A stretch of 64,000 nt of DNA, taken from assembly GCA_965279655.1 (NCBI GenBank), contig OZ257255.1, positions 868,001-932,000 on the forward strand. Reading direction: 5' to 3'. The DNA is from SCTM01 sp965279655. Lineage in GTDB: Bacteria > Pseudomonadota > Alphaproteobacteria > Rhodospirillales > Rhodospirillaceae. This document shows positions 32,069-42,040 of this stretch, one piece after another (the stretch's first letter is position 1; the number at the start of each line of letters is the position of its first letter). The notes under the pieces are model-generated. The model made no database searches and was not told the origin of the DNA. It worked only from the letters and a program-made list of their open reading frames with translations. A program made the translations under genes and the position numbers.

Positions 32069-32990
32069 CCTGCCGCGCCTCAGGCTCGGCACCCGCGGCA
32101 GCCGGCTCGCCCTGATCCAGGCGGCCCTGGTGCGCGATGCGCTGCTCGCCGTGGACCCGGATTTCGCCGACAAGATCGAGTTCGTCACCTTCACCACCCC
32201 GGGCGACACGGACCGCACGCGCCCGTTGGAAAGCCTGAACACCGCGCAAAGCGGACGCGGCGTGTTCTCCGACGTGCTCGACAATGCCGTGCTGACCGGC
32301 GAGATCGATCTCGCCGTCCATTCTGTGAAAGACACGCCGGCCCTGTTCGCACCGGGCCTCACGTTGGCCGCGACCCTGGAGCGCGCCGATCCCCGCGAGG
32401 CCTTCATCTCCTTCCGCCACCAGCGCCTGGCCGACGTGCCGGCGGCCGCGCGCTTCGGCTCCGCGTCGCTCCGCCGTTCCGCCATGCTGCGCGCCATCAA
32501 GCCGCAAGCCACATTCACACTCCTGCGCGGCAACGTGGAGGAGCGCTTGGCTCTGCTGCGCGCGACCGATCTCGACGGCACGATCCTCGCGGTCGCAGGC
32601 CTCGCGCGCCTCAACCGGGCCAATGTCATCGCCGAAATTCTCGAGCCCGAAGTGCTGATGCCGGATCCGGGACAGGGGGCGATCGGCATCGTCACCGCCA
32701 CGGATAATCTTCGGCTGCGGCGTTTGTTCGCCCGCATCGATCACGCCGCCACCCACGCGGCGGTGGACGCGGAACGCGCGATGCTCGTCACCGTGGGTCC
32801 GCATCTGCCCCTGGGCGCGCTTGCGCGACTGAGCGGCGATCACCTGGTGCTCGAGGCCGTGGTCGCGCCCGGCGATGGCCGCGCGCTGCTGCGTGGCCGC
32901 ATCGATGGGCCGCTCTCCCACGCGGAATCCCTCGGCCGCATCCTCGGCCTCCAGCTCAAGACCGGTCTGGACCTTCAGGCGGCGGCATGA
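32049..32990 (+). CDS. hemC: Hydroxymethylbilane synthase-like protein lacking the cofactor cysteine
   Basis: A 313-residue HemC homologue. RLGTRGSRLAL, AVHSVKDTP with catalytic D95, FGSASLRRSAML and LRGNVEERL are the expected substrate- and cofactor-binding motifs, and PGQGAIGI is conserved. The family's invariant cysteine (GGCQVPIG, Cys242 in E. coli), which holds the dipyrromethane cofactor, aligns with VGPHLPLG, where proline 251 stands in its place. The whole protein has no cysteine. Either the activity is lost, or the cofactor is held non-covalently or otherwise. The reading frame is intact and coupled: it overlaps hemA by 20 bases and hemD by 4 (ATGA), so it is translated and conserved as part of the set. 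Confidence 0.85.
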   Translation: MAFLKRNLPRLRLGTRGSRLALIQAALVRDALLAVDPDFADKIEFVTFTTPGDTDRTRPLESLNTAQSGRGVFSDVLDNAVLTGEIDLAVHSVKDTPALFAPGLTLAATLERADPREAFISFRHQRLADVPAAARFGSASLRRSAMLRAIKPQATFTLLRGNVEERLALLRATDLDGTILAVAGLARLNRANVIAEILEPEVLMPDPGQGAIGIVTATDNLRLRRLFARIDHAATHAAVDAERAMLVTVGPHLPLGALARLSGDHLVLEAVVAPGDGRALLRGRIDGPLSHAESLGRILGLQLKTGLDLQAAA

Positions 32991-33642
32991 TTCTCGATAC
33001 GCGGCCCGCGGTCTACCGCGCGCGCACCGCCGCGGCCTATGGCGACGCGGCGCCCATCGTCCATTGGCCGATCCACACGCCGCGCACGGTTGGCACGTGG
33101 CCCGATCCATCCGCCTTTGACGCGATCCTGTTCACCAGCCAGCTTGCCGTGGGTTTCCTGCCGCAAGGATGGGAAGGGCATAGAGCTTATGCCGTCGGCG
33201 AGGGGACAGCGGAGGCCCTCAAAGCCCGTGGGTTCACCACCGTCGTCCAGACCGGCCTGACCGGTGCGGACATGGTCGAGGCCCTGAAAGCGGCGGATTT
33301 CCGCCGTGCTTTCTATCCGTCCGCCGCCAAGGTCAGCGTGGACCTTGCCTCGGCCTTTCCGGAAAAGGTAGAACGCCGAGCCGTCTACGAGATGGTCGCG
33401 GAGGACCACGTGCCCGACGCCATCGTTGCCCAGATCACAGGCCAGCATGTGATCGCGCCGCTGTTCAGCCGCGCGAGTGCCGAAACGCTCGCGCGTCTCG
33501 TTGCAAATGTGAATGCCACCTTCGACGCCATCGGCATCAGCGCCGCCGTGTTCGAGGCACCCGGCCCGTGGCGGAAAAAGATCGTCGCCGCGCAGCCCAC
33601 CCTCGCGAGTATCGCCGCCGACGTCCGCCGCCTGGTGCAGGC

Positions 33643-33646
<4 letters not shown>
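32987..33646 (+). CDS. hemD: Uroporphyrinogen-III synthase
   Basis: A 219-residue cytosolic enzyme that cyclises hydroxymethylbilane with inversion of ring D. The family is divergent; the evidence is the two-lobed pattern with DAILFTSQLAVGFL, AYAVGEGTAEALKARGF (the usual VGxxTAxALxxxG motif) and IAPLFSRASAETLARL, plus position between hemC and hemB. Length is somewhat short (usual about 240). The ATG overlaps the hemC stop and the stop overlaps the hemB start (both ATGA). Product feeds CobA of this operon. Confidence 0.85.
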
Positions 33647-34627
<981 letters not shown>

Positions 34628-34638
<11 letters not shown>

Positions 34639-35221
34639 CCGCCCCACGCCGCACTATCCTCTGATGCTCGATTTGACGGCCGAGACGATCTTCGTGATCG
34701 GCGCCGGCCATGCGCTTGCCAATCGCTTGCAGGCGCTGAAGGACTACCGCGCCGCGCGCGTGCATGTGTTCGCCGCCGATCCGAGCGCGGAGGCTCGCGC
34801 GCTCGCGGGCGACAAGCTGATCGACCGCTGGCCCGCGGAGGAAGACTTCGCCGCGAAGCGCCCGCTTATCGCTTTCATCGCCGATGTCGCCGACGTGGAC
34901 GCCGCGCGCTGGCGCGATCTCGCCAAACAACACGGCGCGCTGGTGCATGTGCAGGACCGCATTCCCCTGTGCGATTTCCATCTCCCGGCGATCCTGCGGC
35001 GCGGCTCGCTGCAGGTCACCGTCTCCACCGACGGCGCGGCCGCGGGCCTGTCGCGTCTCTTGCGCGACTACATCGCGGAGAAAGTCTTCGGCCCTGAATG
35101 GGAAGCCCGCGTCGACGAAGTCTCCGCCGCGCGCATCAAGTGGAAGAAGGAAGGCCTCACCATGGGCGTTCTCGGTGAAGCCATCGCCAACATGCTGAAG
35201 GATCGCGGCTGGCTTAAGTAG
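34628..35221 (+). CDS. Precorrin-2 dehydrogenase-like protein (CysG N-terminal/Met8-like)
   Basis: A 197-residue protein resembling the N-terminal half of CysG. YPLMLDLTAETIFVIGAGHAL is the NAD-binding start (GAGHAL in place of GGGxVA), VHVFAADPSAEARAL follows, and VHVQDRIPLCDFHLPAILRRG with QVTVSTDGAAAGLSRLLRDYI is the conserved Met8/CysG segment with its catalytic aspartate region. Expected role: NAD-dependent oxidation of precorrin-2 to sirohydrochlorin and possibly iron insertion. With CobA it would finish siroheme for CysI. Last gene of the coupled operon; a REP element follows. Confidence 0.82.
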
Positions 35222-35631
35222 GCCCAGTGCGATGCACGGTGTCGCCTCGCACACAAATTGTCATCCCGGACGGAGCGCCTCAGCGCGGAGGTCCGGGATC
35301 CACTCTTCAAGGCGCAGGGACTGTGCGCTCGGTGGTGAGTGGTGCACGCTGATGAGTGGACCCCGGCCTTCGCCGGGGTGACAGCCGAGATTGAGGCAAC
35401 ATTTTGTCCTATAAGCAATGAGCGACGCCCGCTTCTGCAAACCTTGCGGCCGCGCATTAACTATTACCGTTACTTTACGAGTCCATTTGTGATCGCAATG
35501 CGCGCGCTTCGCGCTAGCCCCCGGCGCGCGGGTCGGGCAGTGTAAGGCCACGTTCGGGTTCGCTGGCGCCACCGGCGAGCCTGCCCCGCGAAACTGCAAC
35601 GAGTGCCGGTCACATCTCCCCCCACATCGCG
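35222..35631. other. Intergenic region with REP element and probable promoter
   Basis: 410 bases without a convincing gene. A REP-like element fills 35260-35382. After it comes a short AT-richer stretch (ATTAACTATTACCGTTACTTTACGA, near 35456-35480, given only as landmark) that could hold a promoter for the gene at 35632. I see no RNA gene. Confidence 0.5.
35260..35382. repeat. REP-like palindromic element, copy 3
   Basis: Outer arms GTCATCCCGGAC and GCCGGGGTGAC, with inner stems around GCCTCAGCGC and CCCCGGCCTTCGCCGGGG. The segment TCAAGGCGCA ... GGTGCACGCTGATGAGTGG closely follows copy 2 at 9888-10009, though the two are 25 kb apart. Confidence 0.8.
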
Positions 35632-36198
35632 ATGCTGCCGACACGTTCCCTCATCCGCTGCGCTGCTTTGGTCTGCGCCTTCACGCCCGCGCTATTCGCG
35701 AGCTTGCCTGCGCCTGCGCCTGCGGCCACGGCGCCGAAGCCCGCGAAGAACATCTCGCCCGACGATCCCGGCTTGAAGGAAATCACCCCGGAAGCGATCG
35801 AGGCGGTGCAGGCCGAGTGCCGCGCGCGGCCCTACTCGATGTTGCTCACTGTCCGCAGCATCAAGGATGCGAAAGGTATCATCACCATCGACGTGCAGCC
35901 GGACGATCCGGCGCGGTGGTTGCAGAAGGGCAGCAAGATCGGCCGCGTGCGCGCTCTGCCCGAAAAGGGCCAAGTCGATGTGTGCATTCCGGTCGAGAAG
36001 GCGGGCTCCTACGGGCTTGCGCTCTATCAGGACAAAGACGTCAATTTCCAGATGAACAAGAACTTCCTGGGATTGCCGTCCGAGCCCTACGCGGTGTCGC
36101 GCGATCCGGCGATGAACTTCGGCCTGCCGGATATCGAGGATTCCCTCGTCGTTGTGAACGGTCCGCTGACCCCGGTTCGGGCCACGCTCCACAACTGA
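35632..36198 (+). CDS. Secreted DUF2141-like protein
   Basis: A 188-residue exported protein. MLPTRSLIRCAALVCAFTPALFASLPAPAPAA is the signal region, followed by an alanine/proline linker. The mature domain has VCIPVEKAGSYGLALYQDKD and NKNFLGLPSEPYAVSRDP, matching the DUF2141 pattern of a small beta-sandwich with a D-rich turn. The function of that family is unknown. It stands alone between a REP element and the reductase gene. The start ATG at 35632 gives a good signal peptide. Confidence 0.7.
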   Translation: MLPTRSLIRCAALVCAFTPALFASLPAPAPAATAPKPAKNISPDDPGLKEITPEAIEAVQAECRARPYSMLLTVRSIKDAKGIITIDVQPDDPARWLQKGSKIGRVRALPEKGQVDVCIPVEKAGSYGLALYQDKDVNFQMNKNFLGLPSEPYAVSRDPAMNFGLPDIEDSLVVVNGPLTPVRATLHN

Positions 36199-36265
36199 GC
36201 AGGTCTTTCTTTAGATCCCCAAAAGTCCTACTTTGGCCGACGTTTTTCACCGGTCGAGTTTCCCC

Positions 36266-38281
36266 ATGCTTGATGCGCCCAAACCCGCCGCACCCGACCA
36301 GGGTACGGCCTATCCCCATCTTTTTTCGCCGTTCTCCAAGGGCGCGCTCAAGCTGCGCAACCGCGTGGTGTTCGCGGCCATGTCCACCCGCTACGCGGAG
36401 AAGGGCCTGATCACCCAACGGCTGATCGACTTCCACGTCAGCCGGGCGAAGGGCGGGGTGTCTATGTCCGTCACGGAGCCGCTGGCCATGCTCCAGCGCC
36501 AGGAATCCAACCAGACCAAGGTCGCTGTGCAGCGGAAGGAGAACTTCGATCTCCTGCGCAAGTGGTCCGACGAGATGGAGAAACACGGCGCGCATATCCT
36601 CGGGCAGATCCAGGACCCGGGCCGCGGCCGTCACGAGCAGGGCCGCAACATGTCGGCGATTGGCGCTTCCGCCTTGCCCGACGACATCAGCTGGACCGTG
36701 CCGCACGTGCTGACCACCTTCGAAGTCGAAGAGATGATCGAAGAGTTCACCGCGTCCGCGAAGGTGCTGAAGGACGCGGGCTGGGCGGGAGTCGAAGTCT
36801 CATCCGGTCATGGTCATATCTTCCACCAGTTCCTCGCGCGCTGGTCCAACATCCGCGAGGACAAGTACGGCGGCGACATCGAAGGCCGCGCCCGGTTGCT
36901 GACGGAACTGATCCAGTCGGTCCGGTCCGCCTGTGGCAAAGACTTCATCGTCGGCGTGAAGCTTCCCGGCGAAGACGGCATGCCGAACAGCATCGACTTG
37001 GACGAGGCGGAGCGCATCACGCGCGTGGTCGCCGCCACGGGTGTGCCCGATTACCTGACATGGTGCTGGGGCACCCACAGCGACACCCTCTATTGGCACC
37101 TGCCGGACCTGCACGGTCCGCGCACGCCGTTCATGGAAAAGATCAAGCGCCTCGGCGCCGCTGCCAATGGCATTCCTATCGGCTCCCTGGGTCTCATCAC
37201 CGATCCCAACGAAGGCGAGCGCATCGTGCGCGAGGGCTTCGGCGATCTCGTGATGATGGGCCGTCCGCTGGTGACGGACCCGGCGTGGGCGATCAAGGCG
37301 CAGCAGGGCCGCGAGGCACAGATCCGCTACTGCGTGTCGTGCAACACCTGCTGGCACATCATCATCGCCGGCGGCCAGATCCAGTGCGACAACAACCCGC
37401 GTGTGGGCGCGCCGGACGAAGCCGATTGGCAGCCGCCCAAGGCCGCGAAGAAAAAGAAAATTGTCGTCGTCGGCGCCGGCATCGCCGGGATGGAAGCGGC
37501 CTGGGTCGCCGCCGCGCGCGGTCACGATGTGACGGTTTACGGGTCGGGCCCGGAAGTGGGCGGCAAGGCGCGCATCCATGCGCTCATGCGCGGCGCGGAG
37601 AACCAGAGCAGCATCTACGACTATCAGCGCCTGTCGGCGGTACGTTACGGCGCGAAGATCGAAATGGGCGTGAAGGCGACGGCGGAACAGATTTTGGCGC
37701 TCAAGCCGGACGCGGTGATTCTCGCCACCGGCGCGACGCCGACCTGGCCGCACTTCCTGCCGCAGGAACATAAAGGCGAGGGCATCTTCCTCGACGTGCG
37801 CGACGTGACGCAAATGCTGCACGACTATCCGGCCAAACAGGAAGGCACCGCGGTGATCTACGACCAGGATCACGGCGCCATGACCTACAACGTCGCGGAA
37901 CTGCTGACGGAACGCTTCGACCGCGTCGTCATCATCACCCCGCGCGACCGCATCGCCAACGACGAGCCGCTCGCCAACCGCCAGGAAATCTACGACCGCC
38001 TCTACAAGAAGGGCGTGGAACTGGTGACCTCGTGCGATCCACTGCCGACCTCGGATTTCGAGAACGGCGTCATCACCTACGCCAACGTCTACAGCGGCAA
38101 AACCGGCACCGTCGACAACGTGATGCTGTTCACCTACGCCACCCCCCGCGTCCCGAACGACGAGTTGGCTGAACCGCTCCGCAACGCCGGCGTCGAACTC
38201 CACCTCATCGGCGACGCCTACGCCCCACGCTTCGTGGTGACCGCCACTGCCGAAGGCTACAAGGTCGGAAACACGATATAG
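36266..38281 (+). CDS. OYE-type FMN/[4Fe-4S]/FAD oxidoreductase (2,4-dienoyl-CoA reductase / trimethylamine dehydrogenase family)
   Basis: A 671-residue three-cofactor enzyme. The N-terminal TIM barrel (LRNRVVFAAMSTRYAE, then WAGVEVSSGHGHIFHQFLA with the substrate His pair) binds FMN. YCVSCNTCWHIIIAGGQIQC gives the CxxCxxC...C ligands for a [4Fe-4S] cluster. The C-terminal half has KIVVVGAGIAGMEAAWVA as FAD site and an NAD-binding domain. Members reduce 2,4-dienoyl-CoA, NADH-dependent enals or methylated amines; the substrate cannot be told here. The ATG at 36266 is preferred over an upstream TTG at 36233. Single-gene unit with a strong hairpin 17 bases after the stop. Confidence 0.88.
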   Translation: MLDAPKPAAPDQGTAYPHLFSPFSKGALKLRNRVVFAAMSTRYAEKGLITQRLIDFHVSRAKGGVSMSVTEPLAMLQRQESNQTKVAVQRKENFDLLRKWSDEMEKHGAHILGQIQDPGRGRHEQGRNMSAIGASALPDDISWTVPHVLTTFEVEEMIEEFTASAKVLKDAGWAGVEVSSGHGHIFHQFLARWSNIREDKYGGDIEGRARLLTELIQSVRSACGKDFIVGVKLPGEDGMPNSIDLDEAERITRVVAATGVPDYLTWCWGTHSDTLYWHLPDLHGPRTPFMEKIKRLGAAANGIPIGSLGLITDPNEGERIVREGFGDLVMMGRPLVTDPAWAIKAQQGREAQIRYCVSCNTCWHIIIAGGQIQCDNNPRVGAPDEADWQPPKAAKKKKIVVVGAGIAGMEAAWVAAARGHDVTVYGSGPEVGGKARIHALMRGAENQSSIYDYQRLSAVRYGAKIEMGVKATAEQILALKPDAVILATGATPTWPHFLPQEHKGEGIFLDVRDVTQMLHDYPAKQEGTAVIYDQDHGAMTYNVAELLTERFDRVVIITPRDRIANDEPLANRQEIYDRLYKKGVELVTSCDPLPTSDFENGVITYANVYSGKTGTVDNVMLFTYATPRVPNDELAEPLRNAGVELHLIGDAYAPRFVVTATAEGYKVGNTI

Positions 38282-38297
38282 CGCAATCACCGAAAAC

Positions 38298-38318
38298 CCC
38301 TCCCCACAAGGGGGAGGG
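38298..38318 (+). terminator. Strong hairpin after the OYE-type gene
   Basis: CCCTCCCC-ACAAG-GGGGAGGG forms an eight-base-pair all-GC-rich stem, followed by AAATTG. It begins 17 bases after the stop. The U-run is short, so it may be a repeat-type hairpin as much as a terminator. The rest of the gap to 38533 shows nothing firm. Confidence 0.6.
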
Positions 38319-38533
38319 AAATTGAGCTGATTGCGACGTTCGCGTTCATCGAAACGGACAGCATCGGACGCCCCGATTCCGCGCTAAAATGCCTTCACCA
38401 TGACTCAAAACACGCCGCGTCAGTGCTGCACCCGCTCACACCTGAGCGCGAAATTTCCACCGCGTATTTGGCGCGTAACGCTTCGCACCTGCTCACAAAT
38501 TGCCGAGTCTTGTCGCGGCGGTGCAACATGAGA

Positions 38534-39220
38534 TCAGAACGGCTTCACGACACCCAGAAAGCCCATCAGCGCTACCAAAAACCAGATGATTGGCGCGGCG
38601 ATCTTCGCGGTCGCGCGGTTGGCCTTGATCATCAATTCGCCCTCGGCGCGTTCCGCGCCGCCGGCGCGCACCTTGTCGAACGCCGCCTGCCAGCGTCCGC
38701 CGATGCGCCGCAGCCAGACGCCGTTCGCCACGATGCCGGCATAGAGCAGGATTTTCCACGCCAGCCACTTGTCCGCGATCGGCGCGCCGTCCGTCAGGCT
38801 TTGGATGCCCAGCGCGCCCATGCCGAAAATCACGGCATAGCGGATGCCCATGTCGATTTTCAGAAGCTGCTTGCCGATCGGCTCGTTCTTCTTGTGATGG
38901 ACGACCCAGGTCAACGCCGCCCACAGCAAGGTCACGATCCACAACGCCGCCAGCGCGCCGCCGGTGATCGGCGAGCCATAGGGGACGGCGAGGGTGAAGC
39001 CGACCGGGATCATGAAGAGCAGGGCGAAGCGGGGGGCCAGATCCAGGGCGACGCCGATCTCGCGCACCCGCAGGCGTTCGTCCAGGGACAAGTCGTCCCG
39101 CGTCAGCCGGGCGCTGCAGAAGAACACGCCAAGGTCCGCGCCCAGCCAATACACAAACAGCAAGACGTGGACGTACGCCACGACCCGCAACAATTCGATG
39201 TCCAAAGTGCCCCCGTCCAC
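38534..39220 (-). CDS. Integral membrane protein of unknown function
   Basis: A 228-residue inner-membrane protein with about six hydrophobic segments: LLRVVAYVHVLLFVYWLGADLGVFFC, FALLFMIPVGFTLAVPY, ALWIVTLLWAALTWVV, YAVIFGMGALGIQSL, ILLYAGIVANGVWL and IIWFLVALMGFLGVV. The H and GADLG in the first segment resemble heme-handling CopD/DUF2269-type membrane proteins, but this is weak. The start is uncertain: GTG at 39220 is used. It is divergent from the SPOR lipoprotein gene. Confidence 0.7.
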   Translation of the reverse strand: MDGGTLDIELLRVVAYVHVLLFVYWLGADLGVFFCSARLTRDDLSLDERLRVREIGVALDLAPRFALLFMIPVGFTLAVPYGSPITGGALAALWIVTLLWAALTWVVHHKKNEPIGKQLLKIDMGIRYAVIFGMGALGIQSLTDGAPIADKWLAWKILLYAGIVANGVWLRRIGGRWQAAFDKVRAGGAERAEGELMIKANRATAKIAAPIIWFLVALMGFLGVVKPF

Positions 39221-39335
39221 AACCGCAATCTGCAGGGCCGGAGGTTAACACCGAAATCCCGGCGACTTAATCAGATGTTAACAGACCCACATCATGCTTC
39301 CCTCGGGACTCTGTAGGGTCCAAAAAGGTATCGCT

Positions 39336-41093
39336 GTGTTCAAGGTTGCATCTTCGCTCCGCCCTGCATTGCTCGTGACCCTCTCCATGACGGTCGCGCT
39401 GTCGGGCTGCGCCACAGATGGCCTGGGCACGAAGAAAGCCAGCAGTGGCGGGAATGCCGCGCGGATGGTCGCGGCGGCGCCCGCCGTCGATCCGATGCTC
39501 GCCGCGCCGCCGTCGACGGATGTGGATGCCAATGGCTCTCGCCGCGTTCCGCTCGGTCAGTTGGCAAGCAATGCTCAGTCCACACCGGCTCCCGCAGGCA
39601 ACGGCCCCGCCATGCTGGTGCCGCCGCCGTCCGCCGGCAGCACTTTGGATCCCATGTCCGCGCCGCCGCCGCCCACTGTTGTGGCCGCCGCGAAGCCCGC
39701 GCCCGCGCCCGCAACGGCCGCCGCCCCGAAGCCCGATGCTGCGCCGATGGTTCTGACCGCGGCGCCGCAACCGGAGACCCTGGCCAAGATGGGCAAGGCC
39801 GCGCCGGCTAAAGCCGCGCCGGTTAAAGCCGAGCCCGCGAAGTCGGAGCCCGCGAAGGTCGAGGTCGCCAAGGTCGAACCGGCGAAGGTCGAGCCGCCCA
39901 AGGCTGAAGCGCCGAAACCCGCGCCGCCGAAGAACGTCGCCGCCGCAACTGCCAGCCGCAAGACTGAGGTCGTCAAGACCGGGACCAACCTGGATTGGCA
40001 GACCGCCGGCCTGCCGCCGGCCTCCGAGATGAAGCTCAACATCCCGCCCAAGGGCAGCGCGCCCAAAGGGACGGACGCGGAGCAGGGCGACACGGTGGTG
40101 ATCTCCTCCGCCAACACCCAGCCGGTGCGCGACACCCGCGAATTCATCCCGGCGATGGTCGCCTCCAACACGATGCCGATGTTGAACGTGCCGTCGATGC
40201 GCTCCCAGGACGCGCCTGGCGGGATGGCTTCCCGTCCCCTGTCGGCGGCTGAAAAAGCCGTGGCGCAGCGGTTCGAGAATCTGAAACTGCTGCTGGATCA
40301 GGGCCTCATCACGCCGGAAGAATATGCGCGCCACCGCGGCGCCAACGTCGGCGCCTTGCTACCCTATACGCATGAACCCGGCGCCGTTGGCCTGGAGCGG
40401 CCGGTGCCGAGCGGCGATGCGATCGTGGCGCGTCTTGAAGCGCTGCGCCGGTCCTTGGAGGTGCGTGCCATCTCTACCCGGCAGCACGCCATGGAACGCA
40501 CCATGATCATCAACGCGCTGCTGCCGGACGCGCCGACGGATCGCGCGAACCCGATGCCGCCGCCGGAAGACGTGCTCCAGGCCGCCAGCATGATCAGTCA
40601 CCTGCAGACGCTGCGGTCGCGCAATCTGGTGTCCCAGGACGAGTTCGACCGCGAGAAGCGCGCGCTCGAGCAGGCGCTGAAGACCGGCACGACCAATCCG
40701 CAGGCCAGCGCGCGGGCGGAAGCCGCCGCCACCGCCGCGAAGGCGGCCGCCGCCGCGCCCAAGAAAGCCGAACCGACGGTCTCGAAAGCCGATGCCGAGG
40801 CCGCCGCCGCCGCCGAGGAACTGACCGCGCCGGTGCCGGGCCCCGTGCTCCATCTGGCCTCGTTCCGCTCGCAGGATGCGGCCAAGAAGGCGTGGGTTGA
40901 CGCCCTGGATCACAACAAAACGCTGCTCGGGGTCGTGAAGCCGGTCATCCGCCGCATCGACATGGGGCAGGAGCGCGGCGTGTTCTATCGTTTGATGGCC
41001 GGCCCCTATGCCAGCCTCGCCGCCGCCGAGACCGCCTGCCAGGCGCTCAAGCAGAACAACCAGTTCTGCCGCGCCAGCGCCGACGGCAGCTAA
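39336..41093 (+). CDS. SPOR-domain lipoprotein
   Basis: A 585-residue cell-envelope protein. From the GTG at 39336, MFKVASSLRPALLVTLSMTVALSGC is a lipoprotein signal with lipobox LSGC; the ATG at 39294 gives a longer, less typical signal and lacks an RBS. Then comes a long low-complexity region rich in Ala, Pro and Lys (about residues 60-220, with KVE(P/V)AK repeats) that can span the periplasm. Two SHOCT-like segments follow, LLLDQGLITPEEYARHR and LRSRNLVSQDEFDREKRAL. The C-terminal 75 residues are a SPOR domain (VLHLASFRSQDAAKKAW ... VFYRLMAGPYASLAAAETAC), which binds denuded peptidoglycan at division sites. Confidence 0.82.
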   Translation: MFKVASSLRPALLVTLSMTVALSGCATDGLGTKKASSGGNAARMVAAAPAVDPMLAAPPSTDVDANGSRRVPLGQLASNAQSTPAPAGNGPAMLVPPPSAGSTLDPMSAPPPPTVVAAAKPAPAPATAAAPKPDAAPMVLTAAPQPETLAKMGKAAPAKAAPVKAEPAKSEPAKVEVAKVEPAKVEPPKAEAPKPAPPKNVAAATASRKTEVVKTGTNLDWQTAGLPPASEMKLNIPPKGSAPKGTDAEQGDTVVISSANTQPVRDTREFIPAMVASNTMPMLNVPSMRSQDAPGGMASRPLSAAEKAVAQRFENLKLLLDQGLITPEEYARHRGANVGALLPYTHEPGAVGLERPVPSGDAIVARLEALRRSLEVRAISTRQHAMERTMIINALLPDAPTDRANPMPPPEDVLQAASMISHLQTLRSRNLVSQDEFDREKRALEQALKTGTTNPQASARAEAAATAAKAAAAAPKKAEPTVSKADAEAAAAAEELTAPVPGPVLHLASFRSQDAAKKAWVDALDHNKTLLGVVKPVIRRIDMGQERGVFYRLMAGPYASLAAAETACQALKQNNQFCRASADGS

Positions 41094-42040
41094 GGTCCAT
41101 CCAGGAACGCGCGTGCGTCCTTGGAGGTCGCTTCCGGTGCTTCGTGCACGGCCATATGCCCGACGCCGGGATAGACGATCAGCTTCACGGACGCGGCCTG
41201 ATCCAGCATCTTGGTGAACGCCTCCGCCTGATCGACCGTGACGACGGGGTTCTTCTCGCCCCACATGACCAACACCGGCGCCTTGACCTCATGGATCTTG
41301 GTCTCGATATCGCCCGAGATGTACTGCCGCGTCCGCGCGATCTCAGCCTTGCGCTGGCCCTCGCGCCGCATCAACTCCCACCATTGATCAACCAACTCCG
41401 GCTTGATCTTGCTTTTGTCGCCGAAGCCGTTCTCCAGCAGCCGCTGGAACACGAAGCGCGGCGTGATCACCCGCGCGATGTCGATCCAGCCCGGCAACGG
41501 CGGCGGCGTCGTGCGGCCGCGTACGCGCGGGTTCAAGGCGCCCGGCGACAGCAGGATAATCTTTTCGACCTGTTCCGGATGACGCCCCGCATAGTGAATC
41601 GCGATCGTGCCGCCCATGGACGTGCCGCCGATCGACATCTTCTCCACGCCCATCGCGGCGATGAACTTCTCCGTCAGGGCAACGGTGCGCTCGAGACTGT
41701 AGTCGTTCGACGGGTCGGGTCCGGTCAGGCCGTGGCTCGTCATATCGAACCGCAGCACGCGATACTTGTCCTTCAGCGCGGCGGTCCAAGGATCCCAGCC
41801 GAGCAGGCTGTCGAAGTGGGCGTGGATCAGCAGCACCACCGGTCCGTCCTTCGGTCCTTCGTCGCGGTAGTGGACGCGCACGCCGTCCAGCGCCAGATAC
41901 TTGGACTCGGTGTTGCCGTACTTGGCTTCCAATTCAGCCGCGGGGATGTCCCTGTCCATCCAGGCGGTGAAGCCGAACGCGCCAATGATCAGGAAGATCA
42001 GCGCGAGGAGGAGATAGCCGAGGGCTTTGAGTATCTTCAT
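41090..42040 (-). CDS. Alpha/beta hydrolase, membrane-anchored
   Basis: A 316-residue alpha/beta hydrolase. The N-terminus MKILKALGYLLLALIFLIIGAFGFTAW is one membrane anchor. The oxyanion region reads IHAHFDSLLGW, where HG is usual, the nucleophile elbow is GGTSMGG with the serine, and the catalytic histidine is in GVGHMAVHE near the end; the acid is likely in VMWGEKNPVV. It is translationally coupled to the upstream propeller hydrolase (ATGA overlap) and shares a four-base convergent stop with the SPOR gene. Substrate unknown; an ester or lactone is likely. Confidence 0.85.
   Translation of the reverse strand: MKILKALGYLLLALIFLIIGAFGFTAWMDRDIPAAELEAKYGNTESKYLALDGVRVHYRDEGPKDGPVVLLIHAHFDSLLGWDPWTAALKDKYRVLRFDMTSHGLTGPDPSNDYSLERTVALTEKFIAAMGVEKMSIGGTSMGGTIAIHYAGRHPEQVEKIILLSPGALNPRVRGRTTPPPLPGWIDIARVITPRFVFQRLLENGFGDKSKIKPELVDQWWELMRREGQRKAEIARTRQYISGDIETKIHEVKAPVLVMWGEKNPVVTVDQAEAFTKMLDQAASVKLIVYPGVGHMAVHEAPEATSKDARAFLDGP

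Noticed and set aside
30674..32737. Minus-strand open frame of about 687 codons opposite cysH, hemA and hemC
   Set aside because: It crosses three coupled genes on the other strand and shows no recognisable domain.
36800..38290. Long minus-strand open frame (about 496 codons) opposite the OYE-type gene
   Set aside because: It is a mirror of a strongly supported plus-strand gene; the translation is His/Val/Arg-rich with no domain, as expected in high-GC DNA where antisense frames stay open.
38400..38531. 43-codon plus-strand ORF starting MTQNTPRQCC
   Set aside because: No RBS, odd Cys/Arg-rich composition, and it lies in a gap after a hairpin; nothing supports translation.
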